Below, one piece after another: positions 1-7,221 of a stretch of 41,263 bases of DNA. The translations under genes and the position numbers were made by a program. The notes beneath the pieces were generated by a model. The model did no database searches. It was not told where the DNA came from and was given only the letters and a program-made list of their open reading frames with translations. The stretch's first letter is position 1; each line of letters starts with the position of its first letter. The DNA comes from Amycolatopsis circi (GTDB lineage Bacteria > Actinomycetota > Actinomycetes > Mycobacteriales > Pseudonocardiaceae), in assembly GCF_003385235.1 (NCBI RefSeq), contig NZ_PQIA01000086.1, forward strand, positions 1-41,263, read 5' to 3'.

Positions 1-57
1 ATGTGTTAAGCACGCCGCCAGCGTTCGTCCTGAGCCAGGATCAAACTCTCCAACAAT
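1..57 (-). rRNA. rrs: 16S ribosomal RNA, 5' end only (partial)
   Basis: The reverse complement holds the universal bacterial 16S start (AGAGTTTGATCCTGGCTCAG) followed by the conserved bases that precede CTTAACACAT. The gene runs off the left edge, so only about 57 nt are present. The exact mature 5' end is an estimate. Leader, boxA and promoter lie upstream at 58-335. Confidence 0.97.
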
Positions 58-102
58 GCTGTAAAGTTCGATCGAGACTATTCTCAATCATATTTCTCAA
101 AG

Positions 103-124
103 GAAACCCCGACGAGGGGGTTTC
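103..124 (-). other. rrn leader hairpin, probable RNase III-type processing stem
   Basis: An 8-bp stem, GAAACCCC pairing with GGGGTTTC, with a short loop sits about 45 nt before the 16S 5' end in an unusually AT-rich leader. Upstream 16S processing stems normally occupy this place. The stem is seen; its role is inferred from position. Confidence 0.6.
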
Positions 125-159
125 ATATATAAGCTCTACTGGCTTAGTTCACTAGCACA

Positions 160-174
160 CTGTTGAGTTCTCAA
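160..174 (-). promoter_or_regulatory. rrn antitermination boxA region
   Basis: The minus strand reads TTGAGAACTCAACAG followed by TGTGCTAG. This matches the actinobacterial rrn leader element in which boxA loads the Nus antitermination complex. It lies between the promoter (307-335) and the processing hairpin, the usual order. Confidence 0.7.
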
Positions 175-306
175 GCAACACACCTCGAACCAGCCCCGGA
201 ATCAACCAGGCCAAGCTCGATGCGTTATTTCAAGCTTTTGGTCGAGCATGCCGGTTCCTACAAGCTAGTCGTAGGGAGTCGGCGGCCGCTCGTGGGCCGA
301 CGCTGA

Positions 307-335
307 ACATTACCTGGTCCGTTTCGCGGTGTCAA
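307..335 (-). promoter_or_regulatory. rrn promoter (-35 TTGACA, 17 bp, -10 TAATGT)
   Basis: On the minus strand a perfect -35 TTGACA (330-335) is separated by exactly 17 bp from TAATGT (307-312). This is the best sigma70-type promoter in the window and points at the 16S gene about 250 nt downstream. A weaker second candidate (TTTTCG, 17 bp, TAATCT) lies further upstream on the same strand near 410-440. I do not claim it. Confidence 0.82.
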
Positions 336-424
336 CCCGCTCGGCCCTGGCTCCTGATCGGTGAGGCTTTCGGCCCCGCCGGCCCGGTGTTCCTGGCGAC
401 GAAGAGAAGATTACATGCCTTCCA

Positions 425-445
425 ACCCCCCGAAAACAGGGGGGT
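425..445. terminator. C6/G6 hairpin upstream of the rrn promoter
   Basis: Six C, a 7-nt loop and six G form a symmetrical stem (426-431 with 439-444, plus a flanking A-T pair). It sits between the amidase gene and the rrn promoter and could insulate the rRNA operon. There is no U-tract on either strand, so a terminator role is only inferred. Confidence 0.4.
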
Positions 446-708
446 CACTTAACGGCATCGGCGCTGGTCAGAGCGTTAGCGGCGGGCCGATTCGACCGGT
501 TCGCGGGCCGCTGGGGGCGCTCGGAGGGGCGGCTGAGCGCCTTCGAGTGACCCAGGTCTCCGCCAGGACGCCCTCGGCCCAGCCCACCCGCTGCCCCAGA
601 CCACTCCTTCGCGGCCGGATGCGCAACCCAATTCCGCAGGTCAGCCGATTGCCCGGCCACCCAGCCGACCGCGGCCAGCTCCTCCCCGGCAACCGGCCGA
701 AAGAGAAA
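446..708. other. Intergenic, nothing recognised
   Basis: GC-rich stretch between the amidase terminator and the rrn promoter region. The open frames here show no family motifs, lack convincing ribosome sites and overlap each other. I see no RNA gene or clear promoter. Confidence 0.5.
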
Positions 709-741
709 GCCGCCGGTCAGCGCAGTGCACTGACCGGCGGC
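709..741 (-). terminator. Intrinsic terminator of the amidase gene
   Basis: A perfect 12-bp stem (709-720 with 730-741) with a 9-nt loop. Read on the minus strand it is followed by TTTCTCTTTC, a U-rich tail. It starts 29 nt past the amidase stop codon and so ends that transcript before the rrn promoter. Confidence 0.8.
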
Positions 742-769
742 CGACAACCTGCGGGCAACCCCGAAAGAG

Positions 770-2353
770 CTACCCAGGCAACCCGGGCAAGTACCGAGGC
801 GGAACCCGGACCGGCGCGACCCGCATGTAGTCCGCGGCCAGGGCGAGCATCTTCCCGTCCGTCCACTGTCCGCCCATGAACGAAATCCCCACCGGCAGCG
901 GTCCGACCGAACCGGCCGGGACGGTGACGTCCGGGTAGCCCGCGACGGCGGCCGGGGTCGAGGACGGGATCACGTCGTTGTCGCCGACCTTGCAGTCCGT
1001 CTTCCAAGCCGGCGGGTTCGTCGGCGACGCGATGGCGTCCAGGTCGTACTTCGCGAGGGTCTCGTCCAGCGACCGGCGCGACAGGTCGGTCAACTCGGCC
1101 CGGTTCTTCAGGTAGGTCGGATCCTGCGGGCCGGGCGCGGCGAGCGCCTGCTCGAACAGCTCCTGACCAGCGAAGCAGGTGCGTTCCAGCGGGTCAGCGC
1201 GGTTGTACGCGACGAGGTCCGCCAGGTTCCGCGGGCCGGTTGGGCGCGTGGCGAGGTAGGCGTCGACGTCGCGGTGGAACTCCGTCAGCAGCGCCGGGAA
1301 CTCCAGCGCCGAGAGCCGGTCCTGGTACGGCAGGTCCACCTCGACGACCGTCGCGCCGGCGCGTTCCAGCGAGGCTTTCGTCTTGCTGACCACGGCGTCC
1401 GTGTCCGGGCCGAGCACCGGCAGCCGCCACAGGCCGATCCGGGCACCGCGCAGGACGCCGGGGCGGAGAAGTTTCGCGTAGTCGGTCGGCTGGGTCGACG
1501 GATAGCGCAGGGTCGCCGGGTCGGACGGGTCGCGGCCCTGCAGCACCGAGAGCGTGAGCGCGGTGTCGACGACGTTGCGCGCGATGGGTCCCGCCGTGTC
1601 CTGTTCCGCGGAGATCGGGACGACGCCGGTGCGGCTGACGAGCCCGAGGCTCGGTTTGTGGCCGACCGTCGCGGTCATCCCGGCCGGACACACGATCGAT
1701 CCGTCGGTCTCGCTGCCGATCGCGACCTGCGCGAGCGACGAGGCGACCCCGGCCGCGGATCCGGCGGACGAGCCGCACGGGTTGTGGTCCAGCACGTACG
1801 GGTTGTGGGTCTGCCCGCCGACGCCCGACCAGCCGGAAGTCGGCTTCGCGGCGCGGAAGTTGGCCCATTCCGACAGGTTCGCCTTGCCGAGGATCACCGC
1901 GCCCGCGTCGCGCAGCCGGGTGATCAGCGTGGCGTCCTTGGCCGGGCGGCTCCGCAGCGCGCGCGAACCGGCGGTGGTCTGCTGGGCGTGGGTGTCGACG
2001 TTGTCCTTGACCAGCACCGGGATCCCGTCGAGCGGACCGCGGGTGCGACCGGTCCGGTGCCGCACGTCGCTGGCCGCGGCCTGCGCGAGCGCGGCCGGGT
2101 TGAGCGCGAGGACGGCGTTGACCTTTGGGTCCAGCACCCGGATCCGGGCGAGATACGCGCTGGTCAGCCGGGTGGCGGTGAGCTGCCCGGTCGCCATCCG
2201 GTGCTGCAGCGACGGGATGTCGGCGCGGTCGAGGTCGAAGTGCAGCTCAGCCGGATCCGAGTGGTCACTCTGCATCGCGACCGCCGGCGGCGCGGTGGCC
2301 AAGCCCGCCGCCGCGACCAGTGCGGCGAGTACGGCGGGCAGTCTTTTTCCCAT
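770..2353 (-). CDS. Secreted amidase-signature-family hydrolase
   Basis: 527 aa. It hydrolyses an amide of unknown identity, probably outside the cell. A signal peptide occupies residues 1-26 (basic start, Leu/Ala-rich core, AVA cleavage site). The amidase-signature Ser-cisSer-Lys triad is complete: Lys116 in PVLVKDN, Ser195 in CGSSAGS and Ser219 in TDGSI. The spacings of 103 and 24 residues match those of peptide amidase. The ATG at 2353 has GGGGAGG about 9 nt upstream and begins exactly at the signal peptide; an open extension upstream carries no motif. glnA2 ends 43 nt upstream on the same strand, so co-transcription is possible. The family includes GatA, urea-carboxylase-linked and fatty-acid amidases. 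The exported form argues against GatA. Substrate unknown. Confidence 0.9.
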   Translation of the reverse strand: MGKRLPAVLAALVAAAGLATAPPAVAMQSDHSDPAELHFDLDRADIPSLQHRMATGQLTATRLTSAYLARIRVLDPKVNAVLALNPAALAQAAASDVRHRTGRTRGPLDGIPVLVKDNVDTHAQQTTAGSRALRSRPAKDATLITRLRDAGAVILGKANLSEWANFRAAKPTSGWSGVGGQTHNPYVLDHNPCGSSAGSAAGVASSLAQVAIGSETDGSIVCPAGMTATVGHKPSLGLVSRTGVVPISAEQDTAGPIARNVVDTALTLSVLQGRDPSDPATLRYPSTQPTDYAKLLRPGVLRGARIGLWRLPVLGPDTDAVVSKTKASLERAGATVVEVDLPYQDRLSALEFPALLTEFHRDVDAYLATRPTGPRNLADLVAYNRADPLERTCFAGQELFEQALAAPGPQDPTYLKNRAELTDLSRRSLDETLAKYDLDAIASPTNPPAWKTDCKVGDNDVIPSSTPAAVAGYPDVTVPAGSVGPLPVGISFMGGQWTDGKMLALAADYMRVAPVRVPPRYLPGLPG

Positions 2354-2396
2354 GTTCCGATGCCTCCCCAACGTCGGAGCACGGCCCGGGACCGTT

Positions 2397-3740
2397 TCAG
2401 AGCATCGGCAACAGGGTCCGGAGCTCGTACGGAGTGACCGCGCTCCGGTAGTTGTCCCACTCGACCCGCTTGTTGCGCAAGAAGAAGTCATAAACGTGCT
2501 CGCCGAGCGCTTCCGGCAGCAGCTCCGACTTCTCCATCTCGGCGAGCGCCTCGCCGAGGTTCTGCGGCAACTGCGAGTAACCGGCGGCGCGGCGTTCGGA
2601 GTCCGACAGCTGCCAGATGTTGTCCTCGGCGGGCGGCGGCAGCTCGTAGCCCTTTTCGATGCCCTTCAGCCCCGCGGCCAGTATCACCGAGTAGGCCAGG
2701 TACGGGTTGCACGCCGAATCGAGCGTCCGGATCTCCACCCGCCGCGACGACGCCTTGCCCGGCGAGTACATCGGCACGCGCACGAGCGCCGAGCGGTTCG
2801 CCCTCCCCCACGACACCGTCGTCGGAGCCTCGCTGCCGCTGATCAGCCGTTTGTAGGAATTGACCCACTGATTGGTGACGGCGGAGATTTCCTTGGCGTA
2901 GTGCAGGACGCCGGCGACGAAGGCCTTGCCGGTCTCGGACAGCTCGTGCGGGTCCTCCGCGTCGTAGAACGCGTTGCGGTCGCCCTCGAACAGGCTGACG
3001 TGGGTGTGCATGCCGGAGCCGGGCTGGTCGGTGAACGGCTTCGGCATGAAGGTCGCGCGCACGCCCTGGGTCAGCGCGACCTCCTTGACGACGTAACGGA
3101 ACGTCATCACGTTGTCGGCCATGGTCAGGGCGTCGGCGTAGCGAAGGTCAATCTCCTGCTGCCCCGGCGCGCCTTCGTGGTGGCTGAATTCGACCGAGAT
3201 GCCCATCGCCTCGAGGGTTTCGATGGCGTGCCGGCGGAAGTGCGTCGCGGTGGCGTGGCTGGCCTGGTCGAAGTAGCCGCCGTTGTCGGCGGGCTCGGGC
3301 TCGCTGCCGTCGTCAGGGCTGTTGGCGAGCAGGAAGAACTCGATCTCCGGGTGCACGTAGCAGGTGAACCCGGCCTCGCTGGCCTTCGACAGCTGGCGGC
3401 GCAGGACGTGCCGCGGGTCCGCCCAGGACGGCGAACCGTCGGGCATCGCGATGTCGCAGAACATCCGCGCGGAGTACGGGCCGCCTTCCGGGGTCTCCCA
3501 CGGCAGCACCTGGAACGTGGAGGGATCGGGCTTGGCGACCATGTCCGACTCGTAGACGCGCGCGAAGCCTTCGATGGCCGAGCCGTCGAAGCCGATGCCC
3601 TCGCTGAACGCGCCCTCCAGCTCGGCGGGCGCGACCGCGACGGACTTCAGAAATCCCAGCACGTCGGTGAACCACAGGCGAACGAACCGGATGTCGCGCT
3701 CTTCCAAAGTGCGGAGCACGAATTCCTGCTGGCGATCCAT
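2397..3740 (-). CDS. glnA2: Type I glutamine synthetase, GlnA2 subfamily
   Basis: 447 aa. Family reaction: glutamate + NH3 + ATP -> glutamine. The N-terminus beginning MDRQQEFVLRTLEERDI closely resembles Mycobacterium tuberculosis GlnA2. Conserved blocks are visible: the beta-grasp domain with GFDGSAIEGFA, metal-site HPEIEFF and GAPGQQEIDLRY, MPKPF...GSGMHTH, and the ATP/glutamate-site NRSALVRVP. The adenylylation loop, NLYDLP in housekeeping GlnA1, reads NIWQLS here, so the modified tyrosine is absent and adenylylation control is not expected. The length is normal for the subfamily. The divergent GlnA3/GlnA4 proteins that glutamylate polyamines are poorer matches, so I do not link this gene to the polyamine locus at 25-37 kb. 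It lies 64 nt downstream of the MFS gene on the same strand. Confidence 0.93.
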   Translation of the reverse strand: MDRQQEFVLRTLEERDIRFVRLWFTDVLGFLKSVAVAPAELEGAFSEGIGFDGSAIEGFARVYESDMVAKPDPSTFQVLPWETPEGGPYSARMFCDIAMPDGSPSWADPRHVLRRQLSKASEAGFTCYVHPEIEFFLLANSPDDGSEPEPADNGGYFDQASHATATHFRRHAIETLEAMGISVEFSHHEGAPGQQEIDLRYADALTMADNVMTFRYVVKEVALTQGVRATFMPKPFTDQPGSGMHTHVSLFEGDRNAFYDAEDPHELSETGKAFVAGVLHYAKEISAVTNQWVNSYKRLISGSEAPTTVSWGRANRSALVRVPMYSPGKASSRRVEIRTLDSACNPYLAYSVILAAGLKGIEKGYELPPPAEDNIWQLSDSERRAAGYSQLPQNLGEALAEMEKSELLPEALGEHVYDFFLRNKRVEWDNYRSAVTPYELRTLLPML

Positions 3741-3804
3741 GGCCGAACCCTAACCAGCACGTGTTAACGCCATGTTTCACGGGTCACCCCCGTTGGAGTC
3801 CGAT

Positions 3805-5085
3805 TTACGCCAAGGCGGCCAGCTGCGGTTTCCGCGACCGGGTGATCGACAGCGACGCGACCGAGGCGATGACCGCGAGCCCGGCGGCGACGTACCAGGC
3901 GACCGCGTAATCGCCGAGCTGGTCGCGCACCGCGCCGGCGGCGGAAGCCGCGAACGCCGCGCCCAGCTGATGGCAGGCGAAGACCCAGCCGAACACGATC
4001 GGCCCGGCTTCCCCGAAGGAGCGGAGGCAGAGCGCGACCGTCGGCGGAACGGTCGCCACCCAGTCGAGGCCGTAGAAGAGGATGAACGCCCACATGCTCG
4101 GCTGGACCGAATTCGTGAACAGCTGCGGCAACAGGGCCAGCGAAACTCCCCGCAACGCGTAGTAGACGCCGAGCAGGATCCGTGGGTCGACACGGTCGGT
4201 GAGCCATCCCGACGCGATCGTTCCCACCACGTCGAAGACGCCGACCAGCGCGAGCAGGCTCGCCGCGGTCGTCTGCGGCATGCCGTGGTCGTGCGCGGCC
4301 GGGACGAAGTGCGTGCTGACCAACCCGTTCGTGGTCGCCCCGCAGATGGCGAACCCGACGGCGAGTAGCCAGAACGTACGAGTGCGCGCGGCCTGGAACA
4401 GCACCGTCAACCCTCGGCGGACAGTGCCGACCTTCGGAGCCGGCCGCTCCACTTCGGTGCCTTCGGGCGCTCCGTACGCGACAGCGCCGACGTCGGCCGG
4501 GTGATCGCGTACGGCCAGCAGCACGACCGGGACCACCGCGAGAGCCGCGATGGCGATGACCATGGACGCAGTCCGCCAGCCGTCGTCCACCGCGAGCGAC
4601 GCGATCAAGGGCAGGAAGATCAGCTGTCCGGTAGCCCCCGCGGCGGTCAGCACGCCGGTTACGACGCCGCGGTGGCGCACGAACCAGCGCGTCGCGACCA
4701 TCGCGGCGAAGCTCATCGCCATAGAGCCGGTGCCGAGGCCGACGAGCACGCCCCAGCAGAGGATCAACTGCCAGCTGGCGCTCATGAAGACCGTGCCGCC
4801 CGCGCCGAGAGCGACGACGCACAGCGCGGTAGCCGCCACCCGACGGATACCGAACCGCTCCATCAGCGCCGCGGCGAAGGGCGCGAAGAGGCCGTAGAGG
4901 ACGAGGTTGACCGAGACGGCGGACCCGATCGTGGCGCGGGACCAACCGAACTCTTGGTGCAGCGGATCGATCAGAACACCCGGCGCGGCGCGGAAGCCGG
5001 CAGCGGCGAGAAGCGCGACGAACGCGGCCGCCGCGACGAACCAGGCGCGGTGCAGGCGGCGGGCAGGACGAGTCTCAACGGTCAC
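3805..5085 (-). CDS. MFS transporter (monocarboxylate/oxalate-type)
   Basis: 426 aa with about 12 hydrophobic segments in two halves around a charged central loop (roughly residues 190-225, rich in Asp, Glu and Pro). The loop-2-type motif LMERFGIRRVAA and its second-half counterpart WLTDRVDPR are present. The fold places it in the major facilitator superfamily, inner membrane. The HQEFGWSRATIGSA segment after the first helix recalls MFS monocarboxylate transporters, but the substrate cannot be read from sequence. Start is GTG at 5085 with a weak ribosome site. It is divergent from the lipoprotein gene at 5178 (92-nt shared region). In mycobacteria lprG pairs with the MFS pump P55 in one operon. 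Here the genes are divergent and this protein is a different MFS type. Confidence 0.85.
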   Translation of the reverse strand: MTVETRPARRLHRAWFVAAAAFVALLAAAGFRAAPGVLIDPLHQEFGWSRATIGSAVSVNLVLYGLFAPFAAALMERFGIRRVAATALCVVALGAGGTVFMSASWQLILCWGVLVGLGTGSMAMSFAAMVATRWFVRHRGVVTGVLTAAGATGQLIFLPLIASLAVDDGWRTASMVIAIAALAVVPVVLLAVRDHPADVGAVAYGAPEGTEVERPAPKVGTVRRGLTVLFQAARTRTFWLLAVGFAICGATTNGLVSTHFVPAAHDHGMPQTTAASLLALVGVFDVVGTIASGWLTDRVDPRILLGVYYALRGVSLALLPQLFTNSVQPSMWAFILFYGLDWVATVPPTVALCLRSFGEAGPIVFGWVFACHQLGAAFAASAAGAVRDQLGDYAVAWYVAAGLAVIASVASLSITRSRKPQLAALA

Positions 5086-5164
5086 GAGCAGTCAGTCTGG
5101 TGTGCCGGGAGCGAGGTCGACAGTGGCCGGAAGGACACTATCCGAAAGGATCGGGCCAGCCGAG

Positions 5165-5170
5165 TAGGCT
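5165..5170 (+). promoter_or_regulatory. -10 hexamer TAGGCT, leaderless-type start of the lipoprotein gene
   Basis: TAGGCT ends 7 nt before the ATG at 5178, so transcription should begin at or next to the start codon. No ribosome site lies in that gap. The -35 is not recognisable. Confidence 0.5.
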
Positions 5171-5177
5171 CTCGCGC

Positions 5178-5813
5178 ATGCTCAGCCGACGTGTCCTGCC
5201 GGCGCTGCTGCTCCTCGGGCTGGTCGGCGGTTGCACCGCGGCACCCCCTTTGCCCGCGGCGGACGGGTTGCTCGCCGCCGCCAAGGCGAACTTCTCCAAG
5301 GTCCGCAGCCTGCACTTCTCGGTCGGCGTCAACGGGGTGCTGCCCGGCCTGCCGATGACCAAGCTCGTCGGCAACGCGACCCTCAAGAGCGCCGGGCAAG
5401 CGAGCGGCAGCGCGGAGTTCACCGATCGGTCGTTCTCGTTCACCGTCTCCGGGCACACCGCGACCACAAAAGACACGAAGGGTCGCGAAACGAGCGGCCC
5501 CACGTCCTTCACGGTCGACCGGTTCCTCGGCCCGCATGGCAGCCTGATCCGCCTCCTCGATTCGCTCCGGCAGCCGACAACCGAGATCCGCGAGACGATC
5601 CAGCACATCGACGGCTACCGCGTCGGCGGAACCGTGCCCCAGGCCGTCGCGGCGAAGCTGGTGCCGCAGATCCACGCGGACGTGAACGTGAAGATCTGGG
5701 TCACGGCCGCGGAACCGCGCCGCTTCGCGCGGATGTGGCTGCAGGTGCCGCCGGCGACGGACCGCGACAGTCCGGTGATGTACGAAGTGCTGTTGACGGA
5801 TCAGCAGCCCTAG
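5178..5813 (+). CDS. LppX/LprG-family lipoprotein
   Basis: 211 aa. An N-terminal lipoprotein signal ends in LVGGC with the acylated Cys at residue 19. The rest is the actinobacterial LppX/LprAFG fold: an early KANFSKVRSLHFSV-type helix-strand segment, TLKSAGQASGSAEF, then strands ending in KIWVTAAEPRRFARMWLQV. Family members bind acyl lipids in a hydrophobic pocket on the outer face of the membrane and move them toward the cell surface. The start is set by the signal peptide and the TAGGCT -10 seven nt upstream; an upstream in-frame ATG would put charged residues before the signal. The stop codon overlaps that of the convergent peptidase gene in the four bases CTAG. Confidence 0.85.
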   Translation: MLSRRVLPALLLLGLVGGCTAAPPLPAADGLLAAAKANFSKVRSLHFSVGVNGVLPGLPMTKLVGNATLKSAGQASGSAEFTDRSFSFTVSGHTATTKDTKGRETSGPTSFTVDRFLGPHGSLIRLLDSLRQPTTEIRETIQHIDGYRVGGTVPQAVAAKLVPQIHADVNVKIWVTAAEPRRFARMWLQVPPATDRDSPVMYEVLLTDQQP

Positions 5814-7219
5814 CAGTTGCCGTCTCGGGCGATGGCGGTGTTGAGGTAAGCCGTTGCCGCTTTGTCGACACAGGCGTTGCCCTTGAGGAACGCTGCGTGC
5901 TGTACGTCGTCGACAGTCAGCAGTGCGGCGTTGAGGTCTTTCGCGAGCGCTACGCCTTGGCGGTACGGCGTAGCGGGATCGTGCTTCGTCGAGATGACAA
6001 GTGTCTTCGGCAGGCCGGGCGCGGATGGACGATGGGTTCGCGAGGTGGGCGGTACCGGCCAGGTCGAGCAGGTGTCGAGTTCGTGCGCGTCGGGCGAGCT
6101 GCCGGTCAGGAACGGCGCACCGGTGAGCATCTGGCGGTGCGCGGCGTCGATGGTCGCCCGGTCGGTGACGCGGTCATAGTCGACGCAGCGGACGGCGTAG
6201 TAGGCGTCGAATGCTCCGCTGTAATGGCCGTTCTGGTCGCGTTGGTAGTAGGCGTCGGCCATCTGGAGCAGCTTCGTGCCGCGATGCTCGGTCGCGAGTT
6301 CTTCCAGTGCCTGCTGCAGATTCGGCCACTGCGCCCGGGAGTAGAGCGCGGCTTCGGTCGCGGTGACGGCGTCGGAGAAGAACAGTCCGCGGCCAGCTAG
6401 CGCGGGAACTGGAGCGCGGGCGATTCGCTGGAAATCGGCGGTCGCGTCGCCGGATAGTGGGCACCCAGGACGCTTCGCGCACCACTGCGCGAAGCGGGTG
6501 AAGGCGTCCTGAAACCCGGCGGTCTGGGCGATGAGCGTCTGCGGCAAGTTCTGTGCGGGGTCGATGGCACCGTCGAGGACCATGGCACGCACCTTGTCCG
6601 GGTACGCCTCCGCGTACGCCGAACCGATCTGCGTGCCGTACGAGTAGCCGAGGTAGGTGAGCTTCGCGTCACCGAGGGCGGCGCGAAGCGCGTCGAGGTC
6701 ACGTACGACCTCTCGCGTGCCTACGTGGGCGAGGAAGTCCGCACCGGTCATCTTGAGACAGCCGGCCACACTCCCGACGCCCGACGTACGAGCCGCGTCC
6801 TGCTCGGCATCCGACCGGCAGCGGATGCGCGGCTCGCTCGCATGCACACCGCGAGGATCGAAGCCGACCAAGTCGAACTGTTCGGCGAGCTTCCCCGCAG
6901 GCTGCGCCAATGTCGCCGCCGCAGTCATCCCCGAACTGCCCGGCCCACCGGGGTTGAGCACGAGAGACCCGATCCGGTGCGCCGGATCGGTGGCCCGATG
7001 CCGCAGCAAACCGATCGACACTGTCCGGCCCTGCGGGTTCGCGTAGTCGAGCGGCACCGTCAGCCGGGCACAGTCGACCGACTGATCCGCGTACAGGCCC
7101 TTCTCGAAAGCGGTCTGCGCGTACGGCGCACACGGCCCCCAATCGAGCGCGGGCTGCTGGCTCGCGCAAGCCGTGGCGGCGAGCATCATCGCCACCACTG
7201 TTGCCGCGAGCCAGCGCAA
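5810..7219 (-). CDS. Lipoprotein alpha/beta-hydrolase, tripeptidyl-aminopeptidase-like
   Basis: 469 aa, anchored outside the membrane. The signal peptide has a lipobox ending AATAC with Cys18. It carries the SlpD/SlpE-type S33 layout: LNPGGPGSSG oxyanion loop (about 89-97), nucleophile Ser193 in GYSYGT, acid Asp414 in TKHDPATPY, His441 in VQHAAF, and a C-terminal TAP-like domain. Known relatives (Streptomyces SlpD/E, mycobacterial Hip1/CaeA) cleave short peptides from protein N-termini or mature exported proteins. The start is a TTG at 7219, 2 nt after the stop of the upstream paralogue, implying translational coupling. A later ATG would cut into the signal peptide. It is a tandem duplicate of the next gene. 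Confidence 0.88.
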   Translation of the reverse strand: MRWLAATVVAMMLAATACASQQPALDWGPCAPYAQTAFEKGLYADQSVDCARLTVPLDYANPQGRTVSIGLLRHRATDPAHRIGSLVLNPGGPGSSGMTAAATLAQPAGKLAEQFDLVGFDPRGVHASEPRIRCRSDAEQDAARTSGVGSVAGCLKMTGADFLAHVGTREVVRDLDALRAALGDAKLTYLGYSYGTQIGSAYAEAYPDKVRAMVLDGAIDPAQNLPQTLIAQTAGFQDAFTRFAQWCAKRPGCPLSGDATADFQRIARAPVPALAGRGLFFSDAVTATEAALYSRAQWPNLQQALEELATEHRGTKLLQMADAYYQRDQNGHYSGAFDAYYAVRCVDYDRVTDRATIDAAHRQMLTGAPFLTGSSPDAHELDTCSTWPVPPTSRTHRPSAPGLPKTLVISTKHDPATPYRQGVALAKDLNAALLTVDDVQHAAFLKGNACVDKAATAYLNTAIARDGNC

Positions 7220-7221
7220 CG

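Noticed and set aside
445..747. Small open frames between the amidase gene and the rrn promoter
   Set aside because: They overlap each other and the amidase terminator, and lack start signals and recognisable motifs.
3805..5813. An LprG-P55-like lipid export pair formed by the MFS transporter and the lipoprotein
   Set aside because: The genes are divergent rather than one operon, and the transporter has about 12 helices of monocarboxylate type, not the P55 drug-pump type.
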